A DNA stretch of 64,000 bases from Nocardia niigatensis NBRC 100131. GTDB lineage: Bacteria; Actinomycetota; Actinomycetes; Mycobacteriales; Mycobacteriaceae. Of this stretch, positions 55,328-64,000 are shown piece after piece. Position 1 is the first letter of the stretch. The number at the start of each line of letters is the position of its first letter. The stretch covers positions 1-64,000 of the forward strand of contig NZ_BAGC01000033.1 in assembly GCF_000308655.1 (NCBI RefSeq). Direction: 5' to 3'. The translations under genes were made by a program, and so were the position numbers. The notes beneath the pieces are model-generated. The model saw nothing but the letters and a program-made list of their open reading frames with translations. It ran no database searches and was not told the DNA's origin.

Positions 55328-58300
55328 GTGACGGACGACAGACGCCTGGCGCGCGACCCGATTGCCATCGTCGGGATGTCGGGCCTGCTGCCCAAGGCAC
55401 GCAACCATCGAGAGTACTGGCAGAACATCGTCGACGGTGTCGACTGCACCGAAGACGTGCCCGCCTCGCGATGGAGCCTGGACGACTACTACGACGCCGA
55501 TCCGGCGACGCCCGACAAGACCTACTCGCGACGCGGGGCGTTCCTGCCCGATGTCGACTTCGATCCGCTCGAGTTCGGGCTGCCGCCCAACCAGCTCGAG
55601 GTGACGAGCACCATGCAGACGCTCAGCCTCGGAGTGGCGCGCGACCTGCTTGCCGACGCGGGCGCGACCGGGTCGTCCTGGTACGACCCGGCGCGCACCG
55701 GCGTGGTGCTGGGCACCACCGGCCCGGTCCCGCTCATGCATCCCCTCGCGGCCCGGCTGTCGACGCCGGTGCTGAAGGAGGCCGCCCGCTCGGTGGGTCT
55801 GTCCGACGGTGACGCCGACGCCATCGCGGACCGCTTCGTCGCGGCTTTCGCTCCGTGGGAGGAGAATTCGTTCCCGGGCCTGCTCGCCAACGTGGTCGCG
55901 GGCCGGGTCGCCAACCGGCTCGGGCTGGGCGGCATGAACTGCACCGTCGACGCGGCCTGCGCGGCCTCGCTGGCGGCGATCCGCACGGCCATCGCCGAAC
56001 TGCGCGACGGCCGCGCCGATCTGATGATCACCGGTGGCGTGGACACCGAGAACACCATCTTCATCTACATGTGTTTCAGCAAGGTCGGCGCGCTCTCGCA
56101 CGGCGGCCGGATCAGCCCATTCGGCGCCGGCGCCGACGGAACGCTGCTGGGCGAGGGTATTTCGATGCTGGCGCTGCGCCGGCTCGAGGACGCCCGCCGC
56201 GACGGCAACCGCATCTACGCGGTGATCCGGGGCCTGGGCTCGTCCAGTGACGGCCGGGCCAAGAGCATCTACGCGCCGGTGGCCGAGGGCCAGCGGGTGG
56301 CGCTGGACCGCGCCTACGCCGACGCCGACTGCTCGCCGGCCGATGTCGAGCTCATCGAGGCGCACGCCACCGGCACCGCTGTCGGTGACAAGACCGAGTT
56401 GACCGCGCTCAAAGGGCTGCTGTCCGAGGCGACTCCCGAGGCCCGGTTCGCGGCGCTGGGCAGTGTGAAGTCCCAGATCGGACACACCAAGGGCGCGGCG
56501 GGCACCGCCAGCGTCATGAAGCTGGCGCTGGCGCTGCACCAGAAGGTGCTGCCGGGCACGATCAATGTCGACGCGCCCAATGCCGAGATCGCGTCCAGCA
56601 CCGCGCCGTTCTACGTGAACTCACGCACCCGCCCGTGGATCCTGGACCCGCAGCGTCCCGTGCGCCGGGCCGCGGCCTCGGCAATGGGCTTCGGCGGCAC
56701 CAACTTCCACCTGGTGCTCGAGGAGGCCGACAGCGAGCGGACTCCGCTGCTGCATCGCACGCCGCGCGCGCATCTGTGGCACGCGCCGGATGTGGCCGGC
56801 CTGATCGACGCGGTGCGCGGCACCGAGGGCACCGACGGTGGCGACATTCCCGAGCAGCACGCGCGCGTCGGCTTCGTCTCCCTCGACGACGACTCGGCCG
56901 CGGACCTGCGGGCGCTGGTGGTCGACGAGCTGGTGCGCAATCCCGAAGCGCCGCAGTGGGATCACCCCGAGGGCGTGTATTTCCGCGCCGCCGCGCTGCC
57001 CGACCGCAAGGTGGGCGCGCTGTTCGCCGGGCAGGGCAGCCAGTACGTCGACATGGGCGCCGATGCGGCACTGAACAATCCGCCGGTGGGCGCGGCGTTC
57101 GATGCGGCCAACGCCGCCTTCGCGCAGGCGCCGGTGCGGCTGGGCGCGGTGGTCTTCCCGCCGCCGGCGTTCGACGACGAGACGCGGGCCGAGCAGGACA
57201 ATGCCCTGCGCCGTACGGAATTCGCGCAGCCGGCCATCGGCGCGCTGTCGGCCGGTCAGTTCCGGGTGCTGAGCGAGTTCGGCTTCCGGGCCGACGGCTA
57301 CCTGGGGCACAGCTTCGGCGAGCTCACCGCGCTGTGGGCGTCCGGCGCGGTCGGCACCGAGGACTTCTTCACCCTGGCGCGGGCACGCGGCGCGGCCATG
57401 ACGGTCCCCGAGGGCGTCGAGGCGGGCACCATGGTGGCCGTCGGCGCCGCGCGCGAGGAGATCGAGCAGGTCATCGCCGAGGTCGAGGACGTGTGGATCT
57501 GCAACCACAACGCCCCCGATCAGGTGGTGGTCGGCGGCGGCACCGAGGCGGTCGCCGCGGCCACCACGCTGTTCACCGAAAAGGGCTGGATCACCAGGGC
57601 GTTGCCGGTCTCCGGCGCCTTCCACACCCCGTACGTGGGGCATGCGGTGGAGGTGTTCGGCGCGGCGGTGGCCGAGGTGGAGATCGGGACGCCCGACGCC
57701 ACCGTCTACGCCGATACCCGCGGCGCGTCCTACGGTGCGGACCTCGAGGCCAACCGGGCCACGCTGACCGCCCAGCTGAGCAATCCGGTCGAGTTCTACG
57801 ACGCGCTCACCGCCATGCGGGCCGACGGCTGCACGGTGTTCGTCGAATTCGGTCCCAAGCAGGTGCTGACCTCATTGGCGCGGCGCACCTTCGGCGACGA
57901 GATCATCGCCATCGCCACGGATTCCGGTCCGATCGGCAACGGCGATCTGGCACTCAAGCGGGCCGCGGTGCGCCTGGCCGTGCTCGGCTTCGACCTGCGC
58001 GGCATCAACCGCTACGGTGCCGCCGAGCCCGCCGCCCCGGCCGCGAAACCCGCTATGGCGGTGAGCCTCTCGGCTCCCGAGTACGTTCCCGAGGCGCGCC
58101 GCAAGGCCTACGCCGCCGCCCTGTCGGAAAGCTACCAGCTCTCGGTCGCCGCCCCGGCCGCTGCCGCCCCGGCCCCCGCTCCCGTCGCCCTGGCGGCCCC
58201 CGTGGCTCCGGCCCCGGCCGCCCCGACCGGCAACGGTCATCACGCCAACGGCACCCATGCCCCCAGTACCCTGGAGAAACCCGTGACCGCGGAACCGCAG

Positions 58301-61300
58301 TACCGCATTCCCACGCCGGGCGCCCTGGACAGCGCGCTCGTGCAGCACCTGCACACCCACCGCCACTACCTCGACGGCCAGCTCGAACTGGCCCGCGATC
58401 TGGCGGGCGCGCTGCGCCACGGTCAGGTCGACGAACTGCTGGTCCGCGCCATCGAGGCGGTCAAGGACCACGGCGTCGCCATCAGCGAAAGCCATTCCCG
58501 CGCCGGTGATGTGGTCGCGCAGCTGGCCGAGCTGGAGGGCGGGTCCGGGGTGGCCCGCGCCCAGTCGATCCCGGTCTACGTCGAGTCTGCCGCGAGCAGC
58601 TCCGCACTGCCGCCGGCCGCCCTGGCCGCGCCCGCGCCCGCCCTGGCGGCTCCGGTCGCGGTGGCTCCGGTGGCCGCTCCGGCCGCCCCGGCGCAGCCGG
58701 AACCGGTTGCACCCGTGAGTGTTCCGGTGCAGCAGGCCGCTCCCGTCGAGCAGGCCGCCGCGGCGTTGTCCGCGGACGCGGTGCGTCAGGCGCTGCGTGA
58801 GGTGGTCGCCGACAAGACCGGCTATCCGGTCGAGATGGTCGACACCACGATGGATCTGGAGGCGGATCTGGGGGTGGATTCGATCAAGCGGGTCCAGGTG
58901 ATCGGTGCTCTGCAGGAACGCTTCCCGGAGTTGCCGGTGCTCGGCCCGGAACAGCTGGGCACGCTGCGCACCCTGGACCAGGTGGTGGATGAGCTGGTCG
59001 CCGGTGAGACGGCCGCCGCCCCGGCTGCCGACTCGGCTCCGGACGCCGAGGCCGCGCCCGTCACCGACGGTGTCTCCGCCGACGCGCTGCGTCAGGCGCT
59101 GCGTGAAGTGGTCGCCGACAAAACCGGTTACCCGGTCGAGATGGTCGACACCACGATGGATCTGGAGGCGGATCTGGGGGTGGATTCGATCAAGCGGGTC
59201 CAGGTGATCGGCGCTCTGCAGGAACGCTTTCCGGAGCTCCCGGTATTGGGACCGGAGCAACTCGGCACGCTGCGCACACTCGACCAGATCGTGGGCGAGC
59301 TGGCCGGGGGTGATGTCCACCCAAAAGCTGAGGCCGCGGCCGAAACGCCGCGGCACGTCGTCGAACTCGTCGAGCTGCCGGCGGTGGATCCGGCCGTGGA
59401 TCCCTACCGCCCGGCCGGGCACGCCGTGCTGGTGTGCCTGGACGAGTCGGCCGAAACCGATTGTGAGGCCATCGAGGAACTGCTGCGGGCCCGCAGCTGG
59501 TCGGTGCGTCGGGTGTCCGGCCCCGACGCGGTCACCGGCACCGGCCCGGTCGACGCCTGCGTCGTGGTCGCCGGTGTGGCGACCGAATGGGTGCGGGCAC
59601 AGGCCATTCTGACCGACGCCATCCTGGTGGCCGGACAGGTGCTGCCCCGGTTGCGGGCGGCGACCGGCCGGGCCGGGTTCGCGACCATCACCCGGCTCGA
59701 CGGCCACCTCGGCTTCCGCGGTGACGCGGAACCGGTGCCGGCCCTGCTGGGCGGCCTGGGCGGTCTGGTGAAAACCCTGGCCGCGGAACAGCCCGCGCTG
59801 TTCTGCCGGGCTCTGGACATCGACCCGCGAATACTGCCGCACCGGCTGGCCGAGGTCGTGCTCGAGGAGCTTTGTGACACCGCCGTCGATACTCCCGAGG
59901 TCGGCATCGACGCCGACGGCGTCCGCCGCACCCCGGTGCCGAGTCGGCACGACGCGGCTCGCACCGTGGAAATCATCCGCGCCGGAACAGATTTCGGTCC
60001 GTCCCTGCTGACGGCCGACGACACCCTGGTGGTGACCGGCGGGGCCCGCGGCGTCACCGCTACCTGCGTGCTCGAACTGGCCCGCACCAGTGAGTGCCGC
60101 TTCGTCCTGCTGGGCCGCACCGAGCTGACCGATGATCCGGACTGGGCCACCGGTGTGGCCGATGCCGATCTGAAGCCCGCCGCCGTGCGTGCTCTGGCCG
60201 GGGCCGGGGTCACCCCGCGCGATATCGACCGCACCTGCGGCGGGATCCGCGCGGTCCGTGAAATCCGTTCCACCCTGGCCGAACTCGGCGATCGGGCGGA
60301 ATACCTCGCCGTCGACGCCACCGACACCGCGGCCCTGACCGCCGCGCTCGCGCCGTGGCGTGCCCCGGCGGCACCGAGTGTCGCCGACGCGGGGGAACCT
60401 GCGTCGGGCCAGGCGGCCTTCGCGCCGAACGCGGCGCGAAACGGCTCGAACGACAGCGGAACCTCACCGGTGGCCGCCGGTGTGCGGCGTGGCGCGATCA
60501 CCGGTGTGGTGCACGGGGCCGGAGTACTCGCGGATTCACTCATTCCGGATAAGACGGCCGAGTCGATCGGGCGGGTGCTCGGGCCCAAACTGGCCGGGCT
60601 GGCCGCTGTGCTGGAGGCGGCCGGGGACGTCCGGCATCTGGTGCTGTTCACCTCGGTGGCCGGACTGTTCGGCAACACCGGGCAGGCCGACTACGCGGCG
60701 GCCAACGAGGCGCTGGGCCGGTTCGCGGTCAGCTGGGGCGCCCAGGACCCGGACCGCCGGGTCACCGCCCTGGACTGGGGCGCCTGGGACGGTGGCATGG
60801 TGACTCCCGAACTGCGGGAACACTTCCGGTCCCGCGGCGTGCCGCTGCTGGCGCCGGCCGCCGGCGCCGCCGCGTTCACCGCGCAGTTCTCGGCCGCCCG
60901 CCGTCCCGAACCGGTGCTGCTCATCGGTTCCGCCACCGCCCTTTCGGCGTCGAGCGTGGAGCCCGCACCGGTGCGGGCCCGCCGCGGGATCGTGGAACTG
61001 GTGACCGAGCCGGTGATCGAGGCGCACCGCATCGGTGAGCACATCGTGCTGCCGGCCACCTTCGGGCTGGGCGCCATGGTGAACCTCGCCGAACGTACCC
61101 GGCCGGGGCGGATGGTGGTGGGGGTGCGCGGCTTCCAGGTGCTCAAGGGCCTGGTGTTCGATCACCCGATCCCGAGCATCGAGGTGGAACTCGAGCCCGC
61201 CGACCCGGTGGACGGCCGGATCGCAATGCGGGCCACCGTCTTCGGTGAGGGCGCCGCCCGTTTCCGGGCCACCCTGCTACTCGGCGACGAGCCCGAAGCC

Positions 61301-61792
61301 GCTGCCCGGCAGCAGGTTCCGGTCGGTACCGGCAGTGACGCGAGCTATGTCTACCGCGACGGCATCCAGTTCCACGCGCCAGCCCTGCAGGGGCTGCGCG
61401 CGGTGCGGTCGGCGAGCGACGCGGCCATCGTCCTGGAATGCGCGCTGAGCGCGGATCCGGTGGCGCACGGCAGCTTCGCGAGCCGTCTGCACGATCCGGT
61501 CCAGGCCGATCTGCTCCTGCAGTCCCCGCTGGTGCTGGGACACCGGTTGCTCGGCGCGGCCTGCCTGCCGCTGGGCGTCGGCCGGATCGACTACCACCGC
61601 CCGCTGCCGGCGGGCGAGCGCTTCCTGGTGGTCGTCGACAACCCTCGGGCGAGCCGGATGGAAGCCCTGATCGACTCGACCGCACTGGCCCTCGACGGCA
61701 CGGTGCTGCAACGGTTCTCGGATGTCGCCGTGCTCACGACACCCGATCTGACGGAGAAGTTCCAGACCTCGGTGAGGGGGTGGACGGCATGA
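55328..61792 (+). CDS. pfaA-like: PfaA-like polyunsaturated lipid synthase (KS-AT-ACP-ACP-KR-DH)
   Basis: A 2154-residue iterative type I synthase. KS, about 10-460, has Cys211 in CTVDAACAAS and the two His motifs EAHATGTAVGD and KSQIGHTKGAAG. An AT of about 555-870 has Ser662 in YLGHSFGEL and starts GALFAGQGSQYVDMG. After an Ala/Pro linker come two nearly identical ACPs with phosphopantetheine Ser1185 and Ser1287 (GVDSIKRVQVIGA). The KR has TGGARGV and Tyr1789 in GQADYAAANEAL, and the C-terminal hot-dog DH-like part has AHRIGEHIVLPATFGLGAM. This is the order of PfaA of omega-3 synthases, with two rather than five or more ACPs. No thioesterase. The GTG start follows GAGAGGA. Confidence 0.9.
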   Translation: MTDDRRLARDPIAIVGMSGLLPKARNHREYWQNIVDGVDCTEDVPASRWSLDDYYDADPATPDKTYSRRGAFLPDVDFDPLEFGLPPNQLEVTSTMQTLSLGVARDLLADAGATGSSWYDPARTGVVLGTTGPVPLMHPLAARLSTPVLKEAARSVGLSDGDADAIADRFVAAFAPWEENSFPGLLANVVAGRVANRLGLGGMNCTVDAACAASLAAIRTAIAELRDGRADLMITGGVDTENTIFIYMCFSKVGALSHGGRISPFGAGADGTLLGEGISMLALRRLEDARRDGNRIYAVIRGLGSSSDGRAKSIYAPVAEGQRVALDRAYADADCSPADVELIEAHATGTAVGDKTELTALKGLLSEATPEARFAALGSVKSQIGHTKGAAGTASVMKLALALHQKVLPGTINVDAPNAEIASSTAPFYVNSRTRPWILDPQRPVRRAAASAMGFGGTNFHLVLEEADSERTPLLHRTPRAHLWHAPDVAGLIDAVRGTEGTDGGDIPEQHARVGFVSLDDDSAADLRALVVDELVRNPEAPQWDHPEGVYFRAAALPDRKVGALFAGQGSQYVDMGADAALNNPPVGAAFDAANAAFAQAPVRLGAVVFPPPAFDDETRAEQDNALRRTEFAQPAIGALSAGQFRVLSEFGFRADGYLGHSFGELTALWASGAVGTEDFFTLARARGAAMTVPEGVEAGTMVAVGAAREEIEQVIAEVEDVWICNHNAPDQVVVGGGTEAVAAATTLFTEKGWITRALPVSGAFHTPYVGHAVEVFGAAVAEVEIGTPDATVYADTRGASYGADLEANRATLTAQLSNPVEFYDALTAMRADGCTVFVEFGPKQVLTSLARRTFGDEIIAIATDSGPIGNGDLALKRAAVRLAVLGFDLRGINRYGAAEPAAPAAKPAMAVSLSAPEYVPEARRKAYAAALSESYQLSVAAPAAAAPAPAPVALAAPVAPAPAAPTGNGHHANGTHAPSTLEKPVTAEPQYRIPTPGALDSALVQHLHTHRHYLDGQLELARDLAGALRHGQVDELLVRAIEAVKDHGVAISESHSRAGDVVAQLAELEGGSGVARAQSIPVYVESAASSSALPPAALAAPAPALAAPVAVAPVAAPAAPAQPEPVAPVSVPVQQAAPVEQAAAALSADAVRQALREVVADKTGYPVEMVDTTMDLEADLGVDSIKRVQVIGALQERFPELPVLGPEQLGTLRTLDQVVDELVAGETAAAPAADSAPDAEAAPVTDGVSADALRQALREVVADKTGYPVEMVDTTMDLEADLGVDSIKRVQVIGALQERFPELPVLGPEQLGTLRTLDQIVGELAGGDVHPKAEAAAETPRHVVELVELPAVDPAVDPYRPAGHAVLVCLDESAETDCEAIEELLRARSWSVRRVSGPDAVTGTGPVDACVVVAGVATEWVRAQAILTDAILVAGQVLPRLRAATGRAGFATITRLDGHLGFRGDAEPVPALLGGLGGLVKTLAAEQPALFCRALDIDPRILPHRLAEVVLEELCDTAVDTPEVGIDADGVRRTPVPSRHDAARTVEIIRAGTDFGPSLLTADDTLVVTGGARGVTATCVLELARTSECRFVLLGRTELTDDPDWATGVADADLKPAAVRALAGAGVTPRDIDRTCGGIRAVREIRSTLAELGDRAEYLAVDATDTAALTAALAPWRAPAAPSVADAGEPASGQAAFAPNAARNGSNDSGTSPVAAGVRRGAITGVVHGAGVLADSLIPDKTAESIGRVLGPKLAGLAAVLEAAGDVRHLVLFTSVAGLFGNTGQADYAAANEALGRFAVSWGAQDPDRRVTALDWGAWDGGMVTPELREHFRSRGVPLLAPAAGAAAFTAQFSAARRPEPVLLIGSATALSASSVEPAPVRARRGIVELVTEPVIEAHRIGEHIVLPATFGLGAMVNLAERTRPGRMVVGVRGFQVLKGLVFDHPIPSIEVELEPADPVDGRIAMRATVFGEGAARFRATLLLGDEPEAAARQQVPVGTGSDASYVYRDGIQFHAPALQGLRAVRSASDAAIVLECALSADPVAHGSFASRLHDPVQADLLLQSPLVLGHRLLGAACLPLGVGRIDYHRPLPAGERFLVVVDNPRASRMEALIDSTALALDGTVLQRFSDVAVLTTPDLTEKFQTSVRGWTA
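58769..59007 (+). repeat. Tandem ACP-coding repeat, unit 1
   Basis: The DNA encoding ACP1 is repeated 306 bp downstream (59075-59313). A stretch of about 80 bases around the phosphopantetheine Ser is virtually identical even at silent sites, pointing to recent duplication or gene conversion. Confidence 0.9.
59075..59313 (+). repeat. Tandem ACP-coding repeat, unit 2
   Basis: Second ACP unit, spacing exactly 306 bp from the first. Differences are concentrated toward the ends of the unit; the linker between units is Ala/Pro/Asp-rich and unique. Confidence 0.9.
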
Positions 61793-63831
61793 CAGTTCTC
61801 GACTTCGACGGCATCGCCTTCGATCCGACGGGCACCCGGCCGCAGGCCGCGGCAGCGCCCACTACGGCGGCGGCGCCCGCCGCGCCGGAGCAGGTGACGC
61901 CGGTTGCGCCGCAGGCGATTTCGGCGCTCGCCCCGGTGCACGCGCCGCAGTCCGACGCCGGGCCGGTGCATCCGGTCGCGGCGGACGCGATCGCCGCCAT
62001 CCGGGCCGGCGTCATCGAGGCGCACCGTGCGGCGCTGACCGCGCAGACGGCGCTGCAGCGGGAGGTGTGGCGACGGGCCCGTGCCGCGACCGTCGGCGCC
62101 GAGGACGCCAGCCACGCTGTGTCGGCGGCAGCCGCGGCAGTTCCGGCCGGTGCGCAGCAGGCTCCGGTCCCGCCGAGCACTCCGGTGTTCCTCGCCCCCG
62201 AGGGCGCCTTCAAGCCCCTGGCCCGCACCGCGGTGTCGCGGCTGGACCGGGCGGCGCTCGAGCGGCTGGCCGCCGGAGAGCTGAGCGCGGTGTTCGGCCG
62301 CACGCATCAGCGCACCGGCGTCGAGGTGACGGCCCGGCTGGCGGCCACCACGCCGCTCACCCTCACCGAGATCGAGTCGATCGAGGTGTACGGCGGCACC
62401 GGCAACGGTCGCGTGCTGGCCCGCTTCGACGGGGATCCGCGGGCGGCCGCCCTGCAGGCTGCCGAGGTGTTCGCCCTGTACACCGGGATGCCGCTGTGCC
62501 TGTCGGGCAGCACACTCACCGGCGGCGTCGGGGAGACCGAGGCCGGATTCGGCAGCGGCATCCTGGATCTGGTGGTGGACCGGCTCGATCTGGTGCCGCG
62601 CCCGTTCCTGCAGGCGACCGCCACCCTCGACGGCGGCGCGGCCCTGGCCGTCACCGTGATGGTGGCCGAGCGGCTCGGCGCCGAGGTCGGCCCGGGCCAG
62701 GCGGTGCCACGGGTGCTGCTCAACGAGTTCCACATGGCGCACCTGGCGCGCGGCGACCAGGCCATCGCCATGGGCCCGGAATTCGCCGAGTACACCGGCG
62801 TGCGGGCGACCCGCCTGCCCACCGGCGGACTGCTGCTGGTGGATCGGGTGCTGCGCTTCGACGGCGAACGCGGCAACCTCGAATCCGCTTCGTACGACAC
62901 CGAATACGATTCACCGGCCGACTCCTGGTACTACGGCGACACCGCCAACGACTCCATGCCTCACTTCGTCTACATGGAGACCTCGCTGCAGGCGGCGCTG
63001 CTCATGGGCTACTACGCGGGGCCGACGCTGACCCAGCCGGGTACCACCCTGAGCCTGCGCAACCTGGGCGGCACCGCGACAGTGCTGCGGCAGGTCGACC
63101 TGCGCGGCAAGACGATTCAGCAATCCTCGCGGCTACTGTCGACCACCATCCTGCCGGGTTCCTCGCTGCAGACCTTCGACTACACCCTCAGCGTCGACGG
63201 TGAGCCGTTCTACCGCGGCGAGACCATGTTCGGCTACTTCAGCGATCAGGCGTTGGGCAACCAGACCGGTCTCGACGCCGGAAAGTACGTGCCGAGCTGG
63301 CTGTCGGAGCATCCCGGGGCCGCCCCGCGCGTCATCGACGTGGCCGCGCGCCGCGCCGATCCCGCGTCGCCGGCCTGCTCGCGACGCAAGCTGGCGCTCA
63401 TCGACCGGGTCGAGGTGGTCGACGAGGGCGGCAACTACGGTGCGGGCTACCTGCGTTCGCTGCGCACCATCGATCCGCAGGACTGGTTCTTCGCCCGGCA
63501 CTTCCACCTGGACCCGGTGATCCCGGGTTCGCTGGGCGTCGAGTCGGTGATCCACGCCGTGCAGGAGTGGATGCTCGACGCCGGATTCGCCGACGGCATG
63601 GCCGATCCGGTGTTCCGGATTCCCCGCGACATCGCCTTCAGCTGGCGCTACCGCGGCCAGTTCCTGCCCACCGACGGCACCGTCGAGCTCGAGGCGCACA
63701 TCAAGTCGGTGCACCGCGGGCCGCACGGCGCGACCGTCGTGGTGGACGGCTCGCTGTGGAAGCCGGGCCTGCGCATCTACGAGCTGATCGACCTGGCCAT
63801 CGAACTCGCCGACCGAAAGGCGCTGTCGTGA
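61789..63831 (+). CDS. pfaC-like: PfaC-like tandem FabA-type dehydratase without KS-CLF
   Basis: A 680-residue protein. After an Ala/Pro-rich N-terminus (1-120), LAAGELSAVFGRTHQRTG resembles the entry to the PfaC dehydratase region. The first FabA-like unit has ATRLPTGGLLLVDRVLRF and SMPHFVYMETSLQAALLMGY. The second has KLALIDRVEVVDEGGNYGAG and WFFARHFHLDPVIPGSLGVE with the catalytic His-x-x-x-x-x-x-x-Gly pattern. In canonical PfaC these follow a KS and a chain-length-factor domain of about 900 residues, absent here. ATG overlaps the pfaA-like stop by 4 bp. It should make the cis double bonds in partnership with the synthase. Confidence 0.85.
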   Translation: MTVLDFDGIAFDPTGTRPQAAAAPTTAAAPAAPEQVTPVAPQAISALAPVHAPQSDAGPVHPVAADAIAAIRAGVIEAHRAALTAQTALQREVWRRARAATVGAEDASHAVSAAAAAVPAGAQQAPVPPSTPVFLAPEGAFKPLARTAVSRLDRAALERLAAGELSAVFGRTHQRTGVEVTARLAATTPLTLTEIESIEVYGGTGNGRVLARFDGDPRAAALQAAEVFALYTGMPLCLSGSTLTGGVGETEAGFGSGILDLVVDRLDLVPRPFLQATATLDGGAALAVTVMVAERLGAEVGPGQAVPRVLLNEFHMAHLARGDQAIAMGPEFAEYTGVRATRLPTGGLLLVDRVLRFDGERGNLESASYDTEYDSPADSWYYGDTANDSMPHFVYMETSLQAALLMGYYAGPTLTQPGTTLSLRNLGGTATVLRQVDLRGKTIQQSSRLLSTTILPGSSLQTFDYTLSVDGEPFYRGETMFGYFSDQALGNQTGLDAGKYVPSWLSEHPGAAPRVIDVAARRADPASPACSRRKLALIDRVEVVDEGGNYGAGYLRSLRTIDPQDWFFARHFHLDPVIPGSLGVESVIHAVQEWMLDAGFADGMADPVFRIPRDIAFSWRYRGQFLPTDGTVELEAHIKSVHRGPHGATVVVDGSLWKPGLRIYELIDLAIELADRKALS

Positions 63832-64000
63832 CCACCCTCCGGAATCCGGCCGCCGACACGGCCGAGGAGATCGCCGCGCTGCTCGGCGACCTGGACCGCC
63901 CGTGCTGGATCATCCGGCACGACGGCCGGGTCGCCGCCACCGCCGACGAGGGTCTGGCCGCCCGCGGCGGGATTCTCGCGGCGGTGGGGCCGCTGCCCCC
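63828..64000 (+). CDS. pfaD-like: PfaD-like enoyl reductase, 3' end cut by window
   Basis: The first 57 codons read EIAALLGDLDRPCWIIRHDG then ADEGLAARGGILAAVGPLPP. This matches the N-terminal segment of PfaD (2-nitropropane-dioxygenase-fold enoyl reductase), which ends with a conserved LPPLPP-like string before its barrel. The GTG overlaps the pfaC-like stop (GTGA). The FMN barrel lies beyond the edge, so identity rests on the N-terminus and context. Confidence 0.7.
   Translation, partial: MTTLRNPAADTAEEIAALLGDLDRPCWIIRHDGRVAATADEGLAARGGILAAVGPLP

Noticed and set aside
57872..59950. 692-codon frame antisense to the PfaA-like gene
   Set aside because: Complement of the ACP and linker region; the apparent internal repeats only mirror the tandem ACP DNA.
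51700..64000. Enediyne PKS (PksE-type) interpretation
   Set aside because: Enediyne synthases carry KS-AT-ACP-KR-DH-PPTase on one chain. Here there are two PUFA-type ACPs, no terminal PPTase, and separate PfaC- and PfaD-like proteins, which favours the PUFA-synthase type.

Overview
The window looks like chromosomal DNA of a mycolic-acid actinomycete, most probably Nocardia or a close relative. It is very GC-rich and uses GTG starts often. It carries an MspA-type porin, an MmpL-type transporter, a WhiB protein, a CYP125-type steroid oxidase and a ChoD-type oxidoreductase. It also has the mycobacterial/nocardial block pgsA - gcvH - garA - MerR (FtsR) - bifunctional nuclease - MerR - gcvP. These assignments come from reading the translated sequences; no database search was possible.

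Layout. 1-2.5 kb is a decayed zone: a partial PD-(D/E)XK-like protein, a block of about 460 bp present twice, two truncated lipoprotein genes and an AraC pseudogene. 2.5-5.9 kb (minus strand) holds a PadR regulator with a GH5-type glycosidase and a perfect palindromic operator, then a short ribbon-helix-helix regulator with a glyoxalase and a methyltransferase. 6.5-9.6 kb mixes gene relics (FAD monooxygenase, MpaB-like oxygenase, frameshifted DoxX-like) with an intact HSL-type hydrolase and a DUF2993 protein. 9.6-12 kb has a RibD/DHFR-like reductase and a membrane Ser/Thr kinase. 12-22.6 kb is a cell-surface carbohydrate region: pyruvyl-transferase family protein, GT2, porin, two C-methyltransferase-type proteins, RmlC-like epimerase, NAD-dependent epimerase, PIG-L deacetylase, sugar-1-phosphate nucleotidyltransferase and a polyprenyl glycosylphosphotransferase.

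22.7-27.5 kb is a two-gene conflict/immunity-type module: a small EACC1-like protein translationally coupled to a 1440-residue protein with a caspase-like protease, a STAND NTPase and a long helical-repeat tail. 27.5-39.6 kb is mainly lipid and steroid related: CYP125 with a KstR-like site in front, TetR, GNAT, MMPL transporter, ThrE-type exporter, acyl-CoA oxidase/dehydrogenase, PAP2, NERD protein and ChoD. 39.8-47 kb is the conserved gcvH/garA/gcvP block, with a tandem glycine riboswitch in front of gcvP and a strong hairpin after it. 47-50.5 kb holds a membrane protein, a VWA/solute-binding-like protein, WhiB and an HNH endonuclease.

From 50.7 kb to the right edge runs a probable biosynthetic operon: LysR regulator, acyl-AMP ligase, FAD oxidoreductase, SGNH hydrolase, a PfaA-like megasynthase (KS-AT-ACP-ACP-KR-DH), a PfaC-like tandem dehydratase lacking the usual KS-CLF half, and the start of a PfaD-like enoyl reductase. 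This is a polyunsaturated-fatty-acid-synthase-like 'secondary lipid' cluster with unusual accessory genes. With the caspase/STAND module it is the most interesting content of the window. The cluster continues past the right edge.
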